NCBI RefSeq assembly: GCF_008362905.1
Contig: NZ_VFJB01000003.1
Location: forward strand, 317,501 to 381,500
Length of the DNA: 64,000 nucleotides
Origin: Deferribacter autotrophicus
GTDB taxonomy: Bacteria > Chrysiogenota > Deferribacteres > Deferribacterales > Deferribacteraceae
Direction: 5' to 3'
Below, piece by piece: positions 49,956 to 56,797 of the stretch (the first letter of the stretch is position 1; each line of letters begins with the position of its first letter). The position numbers and the translations under genes are program-made. Below the pieces are notes generated by a model. That model was given only the letters and a program-made list of their open reading frames with translations. It had not been told where the DNA came from and did no database searches.

Positions 49956-50280
49956 TTAGCATTTCAAACTGTTAACTAGTTTGGATTAGAAGTTTTTTAG
50001 TTTTAGTAGTAAGGGTTGTAAAGGTATTAATGGGGGTATTAAGGGTAGTAAAGGTTGTAAGGGTTGAAGGAGTGATGCTTGAAACTTATTCCCTCAACCT
50101 TAACCTAAGCCTTAACCTTGAACGTTGAACGTTGAACCTTTCCTACCCCCCCCCTGCTACTTTTCCTCAACCTAAACTTAAACCTTAATTAAACCACAAC
50201 CAGTTTTAGCTTTACTACCTTTTTTCTTTTGTTAATTTTTCCCAGGTGAATATCATTATTTCTATCTAAAATTACTTTGC
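49956..50280. repeat. Gene-free tract with GGTTGTAAGGG-type direct and facing repeats
   Basis: The first half has repeated words such as GGTTGTAAAGG, GGGTATTAAGGG and GGTTGTAAGGG; the second half has complementary CCTCAACCTTAACC, CCTTAACCTTGAACG and tandem GAACGTT copies, ending in a run of eight C. The halves could pair into a long imperfect hairpin. I see no gene here. Confidence 0.5.
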
Positions 50281-50289
50281 AAAAAATAG

Positions 50290-50318
50290 TTGACAAAGAA
50301 AAACAATATTGCTATATA
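50290..50318 (+). promoter_or_regulatory. Promoter of tRNA-Asn
   Basis: TTGACA at 50290-50295 and TATATA at 50313-50318 are separated by 17 bp, placed 17 bp before the tRNA. Confidence 0.8.
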
Positions 50319-50335
50319 CACATTCGCTTTGATGC

Positions 50336-50411
50336 TCCCCGGTAGCTCAATCGGCAGAGCGGGTGGCTGTTAACCACTAGGTTGGCGGTTCGAGTCCGTC
50401 CCGGGGAGCCA
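50336..50411 (+). tRNA. tRNA-Asn (anticodon GTT), island integration site
   Basis: Acceptor TCCCCGG pairs with CCGGGGA, discriminator G, then encoded CCA. The D arm is GCTCAATCGGCAGAGC, the anticodon loop is CTGTTAA with GTT, and the T arm is GGCGGTTCGAGTCCGTC. A tyrosine integrase gene starts 277 bp downstream in the same direction, as at tRNA attachment sites. The att core is probably the T arm and 3' end; its second copy would lie beyond the window. Confidence 0.96.
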
Positions 50412-50525
50412 TTTAAATTTCCAAACACATCCAAAGAAGTCCTAATATTTTATTATTACCAACGAATTATCTTCATATATTTGTATTGCAAAGTCCAGCG
50501 AAATCCATCTATATCCACTCTCAAA

Positions 50526-50562
50526 ATGAGTAACGAAATGAGTAACAAAAATAGTTACTCAT
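50526..50562. repeat. Probable integrase arm-type sites
   Basis: ATGAGTAAC occurs twice in direct orientation (50526-50534, 50538-50546) and once inverted as GTTACTCAT (50554-50562). Such short repeats between a tRNA attachment site and its integrase are typical recombinase arm sites. The rest of 50412-50687 is AT-rich without genes. Confidence 0.6.
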
Positions 50563-50637
50563 CTAATCGTAATATTATTAAACTAATAATGAAATTTCTT
50601 TTTTAAAACTTTGCATCCAAAATATCTCAATTTTACA

Positions 50638-50666
50638 TTGACCATTTCCTTTATTGATTTTGTAAA
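50638..50666 (+). promoter_or_regulatory. Promoter of the integrase gene
   Basis: TTGACC at 50638-50643 and TGTAAA at 50661-50666 are 17 bp apart, followed by AAAGGAGG before the ATG. Confidence 0.6.
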
Positions 50667-50687
50667 AAATTAAAGGAGGTACAAATT

Positions 50688-51926
50688 ATGAAAAAAATAA
50701 CGGATGCAAAGATAAGATCACTAAAACCAAAAAGCAAAAATTATAGAATCAATGTTGCAGAAAGACTTTTTTTAGAAGTAAGAAAAAATGGAAAAAAATT
50801 TTGGCGGTATAGATATAAAAAAAATAATGGTAAGTATACAATGAAGTCATTGGGAGAATATCCTCATATTTTACTGGCTGATGCTAAGAAAAAAGCTGGT
50901 GAATTAACTGAAAGATTAGAAAAAGGCTTACCAATTGATGGTATTAACAGTTCATTTGGAAATTTGTTTTACGAATGGCTGGAAAAACAAGACTATGAGG
51001 AAACAACTAAAGAAAGTAAGATCAGAATATTTGAAAAAGATATTGCACCTTATCTTGGTAAAATTGATGTAAATGATATAACACCTCAATTGTTAATAGC
51101 CTGTTTTAAAAGAATTGAGAACCGTAAGGCATACGAAATAATCAAGAAAGCAAAAATAATTTGTAACAAAGTATTTGAATACGCCATAGCTTTGGGTATC
51201 ACTGATAGAAATCCAGTATCCTTAATTGGCGGTGCTTTACCATCCCGTGCAGAGAGAAATTTTCCTGCAATCACTAACCCTACCGACCTCAAACGATTAA
51301 TTGAACTAATTGATAATTATCATGGAACTTATATTGTAAAATTAGCTTTAAAATTTCTGTTGTATACTTTTGGGCGTCCGGGAATGGTTCGCTTTGTAGA
51401 ATGGGATGAAATAGATTTTGAAAATAAAGTATGGAATGTCCCCGCTGAAAAGATGAAAGGTAGAAAAGGTAAAAAAAGACCGCATATTGTTCCATTATCA
51501 GATCAAGTTGTTGAAATTTTGAAAAAAGCTCATGCGATTTCCGGACATATTAGCAAATATGTTTTCCCATCACCTATAAACATGAATAAACCTTTAAGTG
51601 AGAATACACTTAACACTGCTTTAAGAAGAATGGGAATTTCCAATAAAGAATTGGTTAGCCACGGTTTTCGTCATATAGCATCAACCTTTTTACACGAAAT
51701 GGGATTTCCATCTTTAGTTATTGAGAAGCAACTTGCTCACACTGATAAAAACAAAGTTCGTCAAGTATATAATAAAGCGGAATATTTAAGCATGAGAAAA
51801 GAATTAATGCAGTTTTGGGCAGATTATTTGGATGAACTTAAATTTTCTGACAGACCATTTATTAAAAGGATTAAAAATTCTTTCATATTGTCAAACAATA
51901 TAGAAAAGGTGTACGTATCCGCATAA
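50688..51926 (+). CDS. P4-type tyrosine integrase
   Basis: The 412-residue protein has an N-terminal DUF4102-type arm-binding domain (MKKITDAKIRSLKPKSKNYRINVAERLFLEVRKNG), a central SAM-like core-binding region and a catalytic domain with Arg in TFGRPGMVRFVEW, HGFRH, LAHTD and Tyr in VRQVYNKAEY. It should insert and excise the island at tRNA-Asn. Its stop codon lies in the loop of a 10-bp stem-loop at 51913-51936. Confidence 0.95.
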   Translation: MKKITDAKIRSLKPKSKNYRINVAERLFLEVRKNGKKFWRYRYKKNNGKYTMKSLGEYPHILLADAKKKAGELTERLEKGLPIDGINSSFGNLFYEWLEKQDYEETTKESKIRIFEKDIAPYLGKIDVNDITPQLLIACFKRIENRKAYEIIKKAKIICNKVFEYAIALGITDRNPVSLIGGALPSRAERNFPAITNPTDLKRLIELIDNYHGTYIVKLALKFLLYTFGRPGMVRFVEWDEIDFENKVWNVPAEKMKGRKGKKRPHIVPLSDQVVEILKKAHAISGHISKYVFPSPINMNKPLSENTLNTALRRMGISNKELVSHGFRHIASTFLHEMGFPSLVIEKQLAHTDKNKVRQVYNKAEYLSMRKELMQFWADYLDELKFSDRPFIKRIKNSFILSNNIEKVYVSA

Positions 51927-51936
51927 GCGGATACGT
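51913..51936. terminator. Stem-loop spanning the integrase stop codon
   Basis: ACGTATCCGC and GCGGATACGT form a perfect 10-bp stem around ATAA, which contains the integrase TAA. It lies between two convergent genes and may end transcription from both sides, though T runs are short. Confidence 0.55.
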
Positions 51937-51957
51937 TCATGAAAAACAAATATTAAT

Positions 51958-52143
51958 TTAGATAGCAGCACGAGGTGCTTCTTCAATAAGTTTTAAAATA
52001 TCACTTGATTTCCAAAAACTGCTCCTACCAAGTTTAATAGGTGGTGGGAAAACACCTTTCTTAATACCTTCATACCATGTTGATTTTGAAACAGGAATAA
52101 TCTTAAGTACTTCTGAAAGTTTTAAAAGTTTCTCTTGAAACAT
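51958..52143 (-). CDS. AlpA-like excisionase/regulator
   Basis: This 61-residue protein matches small AlpA/HTH_17 phage regulators: LLKLSEVLKIIPVSKSTWYEGIKKGVFPPPIKLGRSSFWKSSDI. It has a strong GGAGGGG site before its ATG. Beside a P4-type integrase such proteins usually act as excisionase or activate excision. Confidence 0.9.
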   Translation of the reverse strand: MFQEKLLKLSEVLKIIPVSKSTWYEGIKKGVFPPPIKLGRSSFWKSSDILKLIEEAPRAAI

Positions 52144-52273
52144 ACTCCCCTCCTACAAAATTTTTTCCCCCTCAAAAAGAGAGGACAATAAGAGTAAGGA
52201 GAGGAGTCAATATAATTTTTAATAATTTCGGTGAAAAAAATGAAAATTTCTTGATAAAGTGATTAACTGAAAA

Positions 52274-52305
52274 AAGGCATGTATCAAAATTCTGACACAT
52301 GCCTT
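52274..52305 (-). terminator. Rho-independent terminator of the LAGLIDADG gene
   Basis: AAGGCATGTGTCA and TGATACATGCCTT form a 13-bp stem with one mismatch, followed leftward by six T. It starts 11 bases after the stop codon at 52316. Confidence 0.85.
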
Positions 52306-52315
52306 AAGACAGTAA

Positions 52316-53596
52316 TCAATTATTAAATCTGTACAGCCAACTGTATTTCGGAAAATGGGCTGGATAAAGTTTCTTCCTATTTACAATATAATCAATTACT
52401 TGATTATACTGTTTTTCTGTAAACTTAATTCTCTTTCCATCCCTATAACAATCAATTTTTTCCTCTTTTATTAGTTTGATGATATAAGACACAGACACTC
52501 CACAGGCATCAGCAACATCCCGTACCGTATAATATATTTTTATATCATAAGCTTTATTCCGTTTTCTTTGTAAAAAGATTTTCGCATCTTCATAAATCCA
52601 ATCCCTTATTTTTATTGTTGATATAGGTGAATATTCAATTTTACAAAAGGTTTTCATATTACCTTTTTCGGGATAATATAAAGATGTTGGTGTTATCCCA
52701 AGTATTTTATCGATTACTTTGGTTATACCAAAAAGCAGTTTATCATTACTACAAAATGACAAATTCAAACTACCATTATGCATGTACCAACTGCCATCGC
52801 CATCGAGAACACCTCTGATGAAATGTTTATGTAAGTTGTCATCTTCTATATAGGGATAATTAGCATAGTAAGTTTTTCTTTCTCCACAACCGAGACATTG
52901 AAGATCGTGATAAAGATACCAGCTGTATACTCTTAATATATAAATACTTTTTTTGTTTTCAAAATGTGTTACTTTAATCGGATATTTAGAATCTATTAAC
53001 TTAGAAATAAGCTTTACAAGATCTTCATCAGCAAGACCAATTCTAATATAGTAAGAAGTATTTGTTCTGCCAATACTTCCATCTGATAAAAATAATCCAA
53101 ACAAATAAGCAGTTTTTTCATCTACAATTCCTTTTTGAAAAAAGAAATGGTTAATCTTATCCCTGTTAACAAATTGTTTCCTTCGAAAACCAGTTATTGA
53201 TGTATAATCACCTAACTCCGGTAACGGCTTGGTAAATTCATATTTGGTAATATCAAATCTAAACTTCTTATAAGAAAAGGTTTTTCGATTAGCATCAATA
53301 CGGCACTTTATAGAACAGTAGATATTCCTGCTATCTTTTTCTCTGTGTTTATAGTTATAAAAAGTTTTACCGCAATACTGACAGACATATTCTTTTCTTG
53401 CGTTTGACAACTCCGTATAAGGCACAATACCATGCCTTCTCATATTGCGTATTGTCATATCAATGCTAAGGCCAACAAGCTTAGCCACATCCTCAAGTTT
53501 TAACTTATTCATTTGTATGTAACCTTGAAAGGCTTTAACATCCCCTTCAAACTGATCTTTTACAAATAAAAATATTTTATCTTTATAATTTTTCAT
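52316..53596 (-). CDS. LAGLIDADG homing-endonuclease-like protein with zinc finger and HTH ends
   Basis: The 426-residue protein has an N-terminal helix-turn-helix-like region (EDVAKLVGLSIDMTIRNMRRHG), a zinc-finger-like segment (YVCQYCGKTFYNYKH...IYCSIKC, residues about 70-95), and a central part with two LAGLIDADG helices, YLFGLFLSDGSIG and FIRGVLDGDGSW, each with its acidic residue. The C-terminus has a second HTH, RDVADACGVSVSYIIKLIKEEKIDCYRDGKRIKF. It is free-standing, not in an intron or intein I can see. It could be an island-spreading nuclease or a regulator derived from one. Confidence 0.85.
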   Translation of the reverse strand: MKNYKDKIFLFVKDQFEGDVKAFQGYIQMNKLKLEDVAKLVGLSIDMTIRNMRRHGIVPYTELSNARKEYVCQYCGKTFYNYKHREKDSRNIYCSIKCRIDANRKTFSYKKFRFDITKYEFTKPLPELGDYTSITGFRRKQFVNRDKINHFFFQKGIVDEKTAYLFGLFLSDGSIGRTNTSYYIRIGLADEDLVKLISKLIDSKYPIKVTHFENKKSIYILRVYSWYLYHDLQCLGCGERKTYYANYPYIEDDNLHKHFIRGVLDGDGSWYMHNGSLNLSFCSNDKLLFGITKVIDKILGITPTSLYYPEKGNMKTFCKIEYSPISTIKIRDWIYEDAKIFLQRKRNKAYDIKIYYTVRDVADACGVSVSYIIKLIKEEKIDCYRDGKRIKFTEKQYNQVIDYIVNRKKLYPAHFPKYSWLYRFNN

Positions 53597-53688
53597 TACT
53601 TGCCTCCATATTGTTCAAATTAGCATTGACATTTGCATTATAATTCTAATAATTTGTTTATTCTTATTGTTACCCAGTCTCCATACTC

Positions 53689-53718
53689 AGGGCTATGAGG
53701 CATTAGCCGCATAGCCCT
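53689..53718 (-). terminator. Stem-loop at the end of the gene 53717-54037
   Basis: AGGGCTATG and CATAGCCCT form a 9-bp stem with an inner GGC/GCC pair; it overlaps the TAG stop of the leftward gene. Confidence 0.5.
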
Positions 53719-54037
53719 ACACATTCTCCATAGTTGCAAGGTTTTCATATGCTTCTGCCAGATGAAGTAGAAGAAAATGAGCAAGTTCCTTTTTTCCCTC
53801 ATCGTAAGCTTTCATAATGAAGCCAATGAGCTCATGAACTGTAAATGGCGATGTTATTTTCGTTACATTAAGTTCTGGTGTAGATACATAAAGCATAAAT
53901 TTGTTTTCAGCAGTTTTTGCAAAATGCAGGTAGCCTTCATTATCAAGCTCCTCAAACAATAAAGTTTCAGGTCCCGTAAATGTTGCTTCCTTAAAAGAGT
54001 AACCCTTGATTTCAAATCCCAATTCTTTTTCTGTCAT
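53717..54037 (-). CDS. Hypothetical island protein
   Basis: The 106-residue protein is acidic, with an N-terminal part of likely beta strands (ATFTGPETLLFEELDNEGYLHFAKTA) and a helical C-terminus (HELIGFIMKAYDEGKKELAHFLLLHLAEAYENL). I do not recognise a family. AAGGAGGTAAC precedes the ATG, and a strong TTGACA/TATTAT promoter with a GTTCT word lies upstream (54085-54109), so it is probably expressed. Confidence 0.65.
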   Translation of the reverse strand: MTEKELGFEIKGYSFKEATFTGPETLLFEELDNEGYLHFAKTAENKFMLYVSTPELNVTKITSPFTVHELIGFIMKAYDEGKKELAHFLLLHLAEAYENLATMENV

Positions 54038-54080
54038 AGTTACCTCCTTTTTTTTGTTTTACATCCCAATTTATAGGGAG

Positions 54081-54109
54081 ATAATAGCGCAATTAATGAG
54101 AACTGTCAA
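54081..54109 (-). promoter_or_regulatory. Promoter of 53717-54037 with variant island motif
   Basis: Reading leftward, TTGACA (54104-54109) and TATTAT (about 54081-54086) are 17 bp apart. The -35 runs directly into GTTCT, giving TTGACAGTTCT, one base shorter than the TTGACC-N-GTTCT motif of other island genes. Confidence 0.65.
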
Positions 54110-54142
54110 TAAAAAATTGAAATTTTTAAATATAATTGTAAG

Positions 54143-54445
54143 ATGAATATACAAATTAAGGGTTGTATAATGGGAAGACGGAAAAACTTTTTTACAGAAA
54201 AGTTGGAAGAAATAAAAAAACAGAAAATAAGCATTAAATTAAGCCCTGATGTATTATCAGAAATTAATGAACGATACACCCTTTATCAATTAGAAAAAGT
54301 ATTTGGCAAAAAGATAGCTGCTCAACTTAAAAAAGGTGATGATTTAAATATCACATTAAAGACAATGTATAAGCTTTGCAGAATTATGAATTGGCCCTTT
54401 CCCAGCTGGTTTATTGTCAATGTCGAGACTGAAAATAAAGATTAA
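54143..54445 (+). CDS. Small putative DNA-binding protein
   Basis: The protein has 100 residues from ATG 54143 or 91 from ATG 54170 (MGRRKNFF). The C-terminal half, YTLYQLEKVFGKKIAAQLKKGDDLNITLKTMYKLCRIMNWPF, resembles an Xre-type helix-turn-helix of phage repressors. It is divergent from the gene at 53717-54037. A regulator of the island is a reasonable guess but not shown. Confidence 0.6.
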   Translation: MNIQIKGCIMGRRKNFFTEKLEEIKKQKISIKLSPDVLSEINERYTLYQLEKVFGKKIAAQLKKGDDLNITLKTMYKLCRIMNWPFPSWFIVNVETENKD

Positions 54446-54502
54446 TTGATATTACTGTTTTTTATTATTTTCTTTTATCTTCAATTAAAAATGGAACAGA
54501 AA

Positions 54503-54521
54503 CACTACCTCACAGGTAGTG
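54503..54521. terminator. Stem-loop at the end of the second recombinase gene
   Basis: CACTACCT and AGGTAGTG form a perfect 8-bp stem around CAC, covering the last codons and stop of the leftward gene, between convergent genes. It may be a terminator or a recombinase site. Confidence 0.45.
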
Positions 54522-55427
54522 CTTTGTAATTTCAGGGCGGTTGTGTCCCAAGTCCTCAGATACAAGCTGTCTTGCTTCGTCAGGAGAGTACCCTTCGTTT
54601 ATATATTCCATCAATCTGTTTTGGGCATAATTGTACCTGAAACCGTGGCTGGCATGATATTCTTCACCTATGATTTCACATGCCCTTTTTAAATCTTTAA
54701 GAAACTCCTGATAATCTACTTCAAAACCTACTTTTCCTTCATTTACAGCTTTTTCAACATTACTTTTCAGTTTATCATATAAAGCACTATCCAGCACTTT
54801 TTCCATCATCTTTCCACCTTTACCAACATATTCAATTTTGTTATCCTCTTTTAACTGTTCTGGAGAAAATCTTGATGCTTCTATAACCCTTAAACCATGA
54901 TTCAGTTGAAGCTCCGCTACAAGTTTATGTTCAGGGGCTGATAAATTAGCAATGATCTTTTCTGGATTTGAATATGCCCTGTTTTGATGTATATTTTTTA
55001 CCGCATGCTGCTTAGCTTCTTGGCGCACTTCTTTCAAAAATTCTCTTGAAAATGCTTTATATTCTTTCCCTTTTTCCTCAGCAATCTTCTCCAGGCCAAT
55101 AGCAACCTTTGATAAATGCGCAATGTAAGTTGATATGGTTCTATAGGTCAGTCCATCCTCAATTTTGTAATCTACATAAGCTTTAACCACATCATCCCTT
55201 ATCTTTTCCATATCTTTTATTCCAAAATTTTCCCTCGCAAATTGTGCCAATTCTCTTGCTGTTCTCAGAACCTCGTCTTTATAACGGTAACTGTGAACCT
55301 TATCACTCACCTTTTGATTGTGAGCACCAGTTTTACCACTGACATTTCTACTTTCTCTTTTAGAAGTCCCAATGCCGTCAAGTTTCATCCAAACATAATT
55401 AACTTGTTTAGTAATACTGCCTTTCAT
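54510..55427 (-). CDS. Second tyrosine recombinase (XerC/D-like, plasmid or transposon type)
   Basis: The 305-residue protein has a SAM-like N-terminal region and the tyrosine recombinase residues in order: Arg in NHGLRVIEASRF, Lys in EYVGKGGK, HGFRYNY, DLGHNRPE and Tyr in ITKHYL, only two residues from the end. GAGGAGGTG precedes the ATG. It is unlike the tRNA-Asn integrase and may resolve or invert DNA within the island, perhaps at the nearby stem-loops or palindromes. Confidence 0.82.
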   Translation of the reverse strand: MKGSITKQVNYVWMKLDGIGTSKRESRNVSGKTGAHNQKVSDKVHSYRYKDEVLRTARELAQFARENFGIKDMEKIRDDVVKAYVDYKIEDGLTYRTISTYIAHLSKVAIGLEKIAEEKGKEYKAFSREFLKEVRQEAKQHAVKNIHQNRAYSNPEKIIANLSAPEHKLVAELQLNHGLRVIEASRFSPEQLKEDNKIEYVGKGGKMMEKVLDSALYDKLKSNVEKAVNEGKVGFEVDYQEFLKDLKRACEIIGEEYHASHGFRYNYAQNRLMEYINEGYSPDEARQLVSEDLGHNRPEITKHYL

Positions 55428-55499
55428 AAAACACCTCCTCTACCAACAAACCTGCCAATCAAACAACAAAATAAAGTGTTAAACTCCAAACCAAGCTTT

Positions 55500-55690
55500 T
55501 TAAGGCACTTGGTTATGAGACCTTACACAGGTCAGCCTTAAAAAATATATAATAAACCGTCCGGAAAACCTCCCGAGACGGATTGCAAAGGGGAAAAAGA
55601 AAACTCCGGTTGCAGGTTAGCCTGCGTTGACCAGCTTGAGAGGCTGGTGACCTCGGCCTCCTGCTGGGTTGAATAAATCAACCTGAACTC
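55500..55690. other. Structured, GC-richer non-coding segment
   Basis: At least five adjacent stem-loops can be drawn: AAGGC...GCCTT enclosing GACCT-TACAC-AGGTC (about 55501-55540), CCGTC...GACGG (about 55559-55583), GCAGG-TTAG-CCTGC (55613-55626), ACCAGC-TTGAGA-GGCTGGT (about 55630-55650) and GGTTGA-ATAAA-TCAACC (about 55667-55684). No open frame of note crosses it. It might be a non-coding RNA or a replication/transfer origin. Confidence 0.55.
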
Positions 55691-55823
55691 CAGATACTCC
55701 AATACTGTCCTTGTATATGTTTTTTAGTCCGCACATGCGGTAGAGAAAAAGCCTGCTAAATTTATCTTAAATTCTTATTTTTGCTCTCACTTATATATAA
55801 GATACGTGGTCAATATTTCGTTT

Positions 55824-55862
55824 GTTAGTTGCGTCAAGTTTTTCAAACTTAACGCAACTAAC
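55824..55862. promoter_or_regulatory. Long near-perfect palindrome
   Basis: GTTAGTTGCGTCAAGTTT and AAACTTAACGCAACTAAC form an 18-bp stem with one mismatch around three bases. It lies between the structured segment and the promoter of the next gene. It could be a terminator for the segment, a recombination site or an operator. Confidence 0.55.
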
Positions 55863-55892
55863 ATCCAGTTTTTTCAATGTGACAACAAAAGG

Positions 55893-55904
55893 TTGACCTG
55901 TTCT
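55893..55904 (+). promoter_or_regulatory. Island motif TTGACC-N-GTTCT (copy 1)
   Basis: TTGACCTGTTCT sits where a -35 box would be, 52 bp before the ATG at 55956. CTGTAACA follows at the -10 distance, itself part of a near-duplicate TGTAACAG pair (55918-55936). Confidence 0.6.
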
Positions 55905-55955
55905 TTTTCTATTTTCTGTAACAGTGGAGTGTAACAGAGTCTTTGGAGGTGTTTT

Positions 55956-56357
55956 ATGAAGAAAGCGTTGTTGAGTATGTGTGAAAAAATGAGGGAGATG
56001 AGTGAGGCCGAGGCTAAAGCGTATATGCGGCAAATTCTGCAGTCGTTTCAATTGCAAGTTTTTATGGGGATCGATGCGCTTGAAGCCTTTTTAAATTCGC
56101 TTAACAGACCAACTTCGAAGGAATCAAAAAAACTGAAGGCGCTGAAGAACAAAGAAAAGTTGAACAAGCTGAAGAGGAAAAATTCAAAAATAGCCAAACT
56201 GTTAAAATACAGAGACGAGATTCTTTATTATCACCAGCAAGGCCTAAGCCTCAGAAAGATTGCTGAAATTATGGCTAAAGATCATCGTGTAAAAGTTTCA
56301 TATCAAACAATAAGAAGGGTTTTAAAAATGCTAAAAAATGAAAGCAAATTAAAGTAA
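55956..56357 (+). CDS. Helix-turn-helix protein, probable plasmid/island maintenance factor
   Basis: The 133-residue protein is strongly basic in its middle (KLKALKNKEKLNKLKRKNSKIAKL) and ends in a helix-turn-helix: ILYYHQQGLSLRKIAEIMAKDHRVKVSYQTIRRVLKML. The pattern resembles DNA-binding accessory proteins of conjugative plasmids. GGAGGTGTTTTATG at the start matches the leaders of the second recombinase and the ParM-like gene almost exactly. Its role is not established. Confidence 0.7.
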   Translation: MKKALLSMCEKMREMSEAEAKAYMRQILQSFQLQVFMGIDALEAFLNSLNRPTSKESKKLKALKNKEKLNKLKRKNSKIAKLLKYRDEILYYHQQGLSLRKIAEIMAKDHRVKVSYQTIRRVLKMLKNESKLK

Positions 56358-56372
56358 TTTTAAAGTTATTTC

Positions 56373-56394
56373 AAAAGCACTTTAAAGTGCTTTT
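56373..56394 (+). terminator. 22-bp palindrome, probable terminator
   Basis: AAAAGCACTTTAAAGTGCTTTT is a perfect palindrome 16 bases after the stop of the HTH gene. Confidence 0.6.
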
Positions 56395-56397
56395 AGA

Positions 56398-56409
56398 TTG
56401 ACCGGTTCT
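56398..56409 (+). promoter_or_regulatory. Island motif TTGACC-N-GTTCT (copy 2)
   Basis: TTGACCGGTTCT lies 30 bp before the ATG at 56439, followed by an imperfect TCTTA...TAAGA inverted pair. Confidence 0.6.
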
Positions 56410-56438
56410 CTTAATATTATTGAATAAGAGGTGTTATT

Positions 56439-56765
56439 ATGAAAAGATTTTGTTTTTATGTAGATGAAAATGATGAGATTACCATTTTCCTATTAAGTAT
56501 CCCATCAAAAGCTGTAAGAGGAGAAATAATGAGAGGGATTATTCGGGAATGGATGGAGAATGTTAAAACTGGTAATATCAAAAGCAATTATTCAAAATAT
56601 TTGAATTGTGTTTTTGAAAAGCTGGAAAATAAAGCCAATGTTCTTATTGGAAAAAAAACAGTCTTTAATCATCAAAATGTATCGAAAAATCCTGATAATA
56701 ATATTAACGTTGAAAATCCAATTGAAGCTGTTTTAGAAGATTTTGGTATTGATGGATTGGAGTAG
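56439..56765 (+). CDS. Hypothetical protein, possible ParR-like partner of ParM
   Basis: The 108-residue protein has an N-terminal part compatible with a ribbon-helix-helix fold (FCFYVDENDEITIFLLSIPSKAVRGEIMRGIIREWM) and an acidic tail (AVLEDFGIDGLE), the general layout of ParR adaptors: DNA-binding head, acidic tail that contacts ParM filaments. It is convergent with the ParM-like gene instead of in one operon, which is unusual. The call rests on layout only. Confidence 0.55.
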   Translation: MKRFCFYVDENDEITIFLLSIPSKAVRGEIMRGIIREWMENVKTGNIKSNYSKYLNCVFEKLENKANVLIGKKTVFNHQNVSKNPDNNINVENPIEAVLEDFGIDGLE

Positions 56766-56797
56766 CGGCAGACGGACTGCCGCTTGTTACTTTTTTT
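56764..56797. terminator. Terminator between convergent genes
   Basis: AGCGGCAG and CTGCCGCT form a perfect 8-bp stem around ACGGA, followed on the plus strand by TGTTAC and seven T. Confidence 0.8.
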
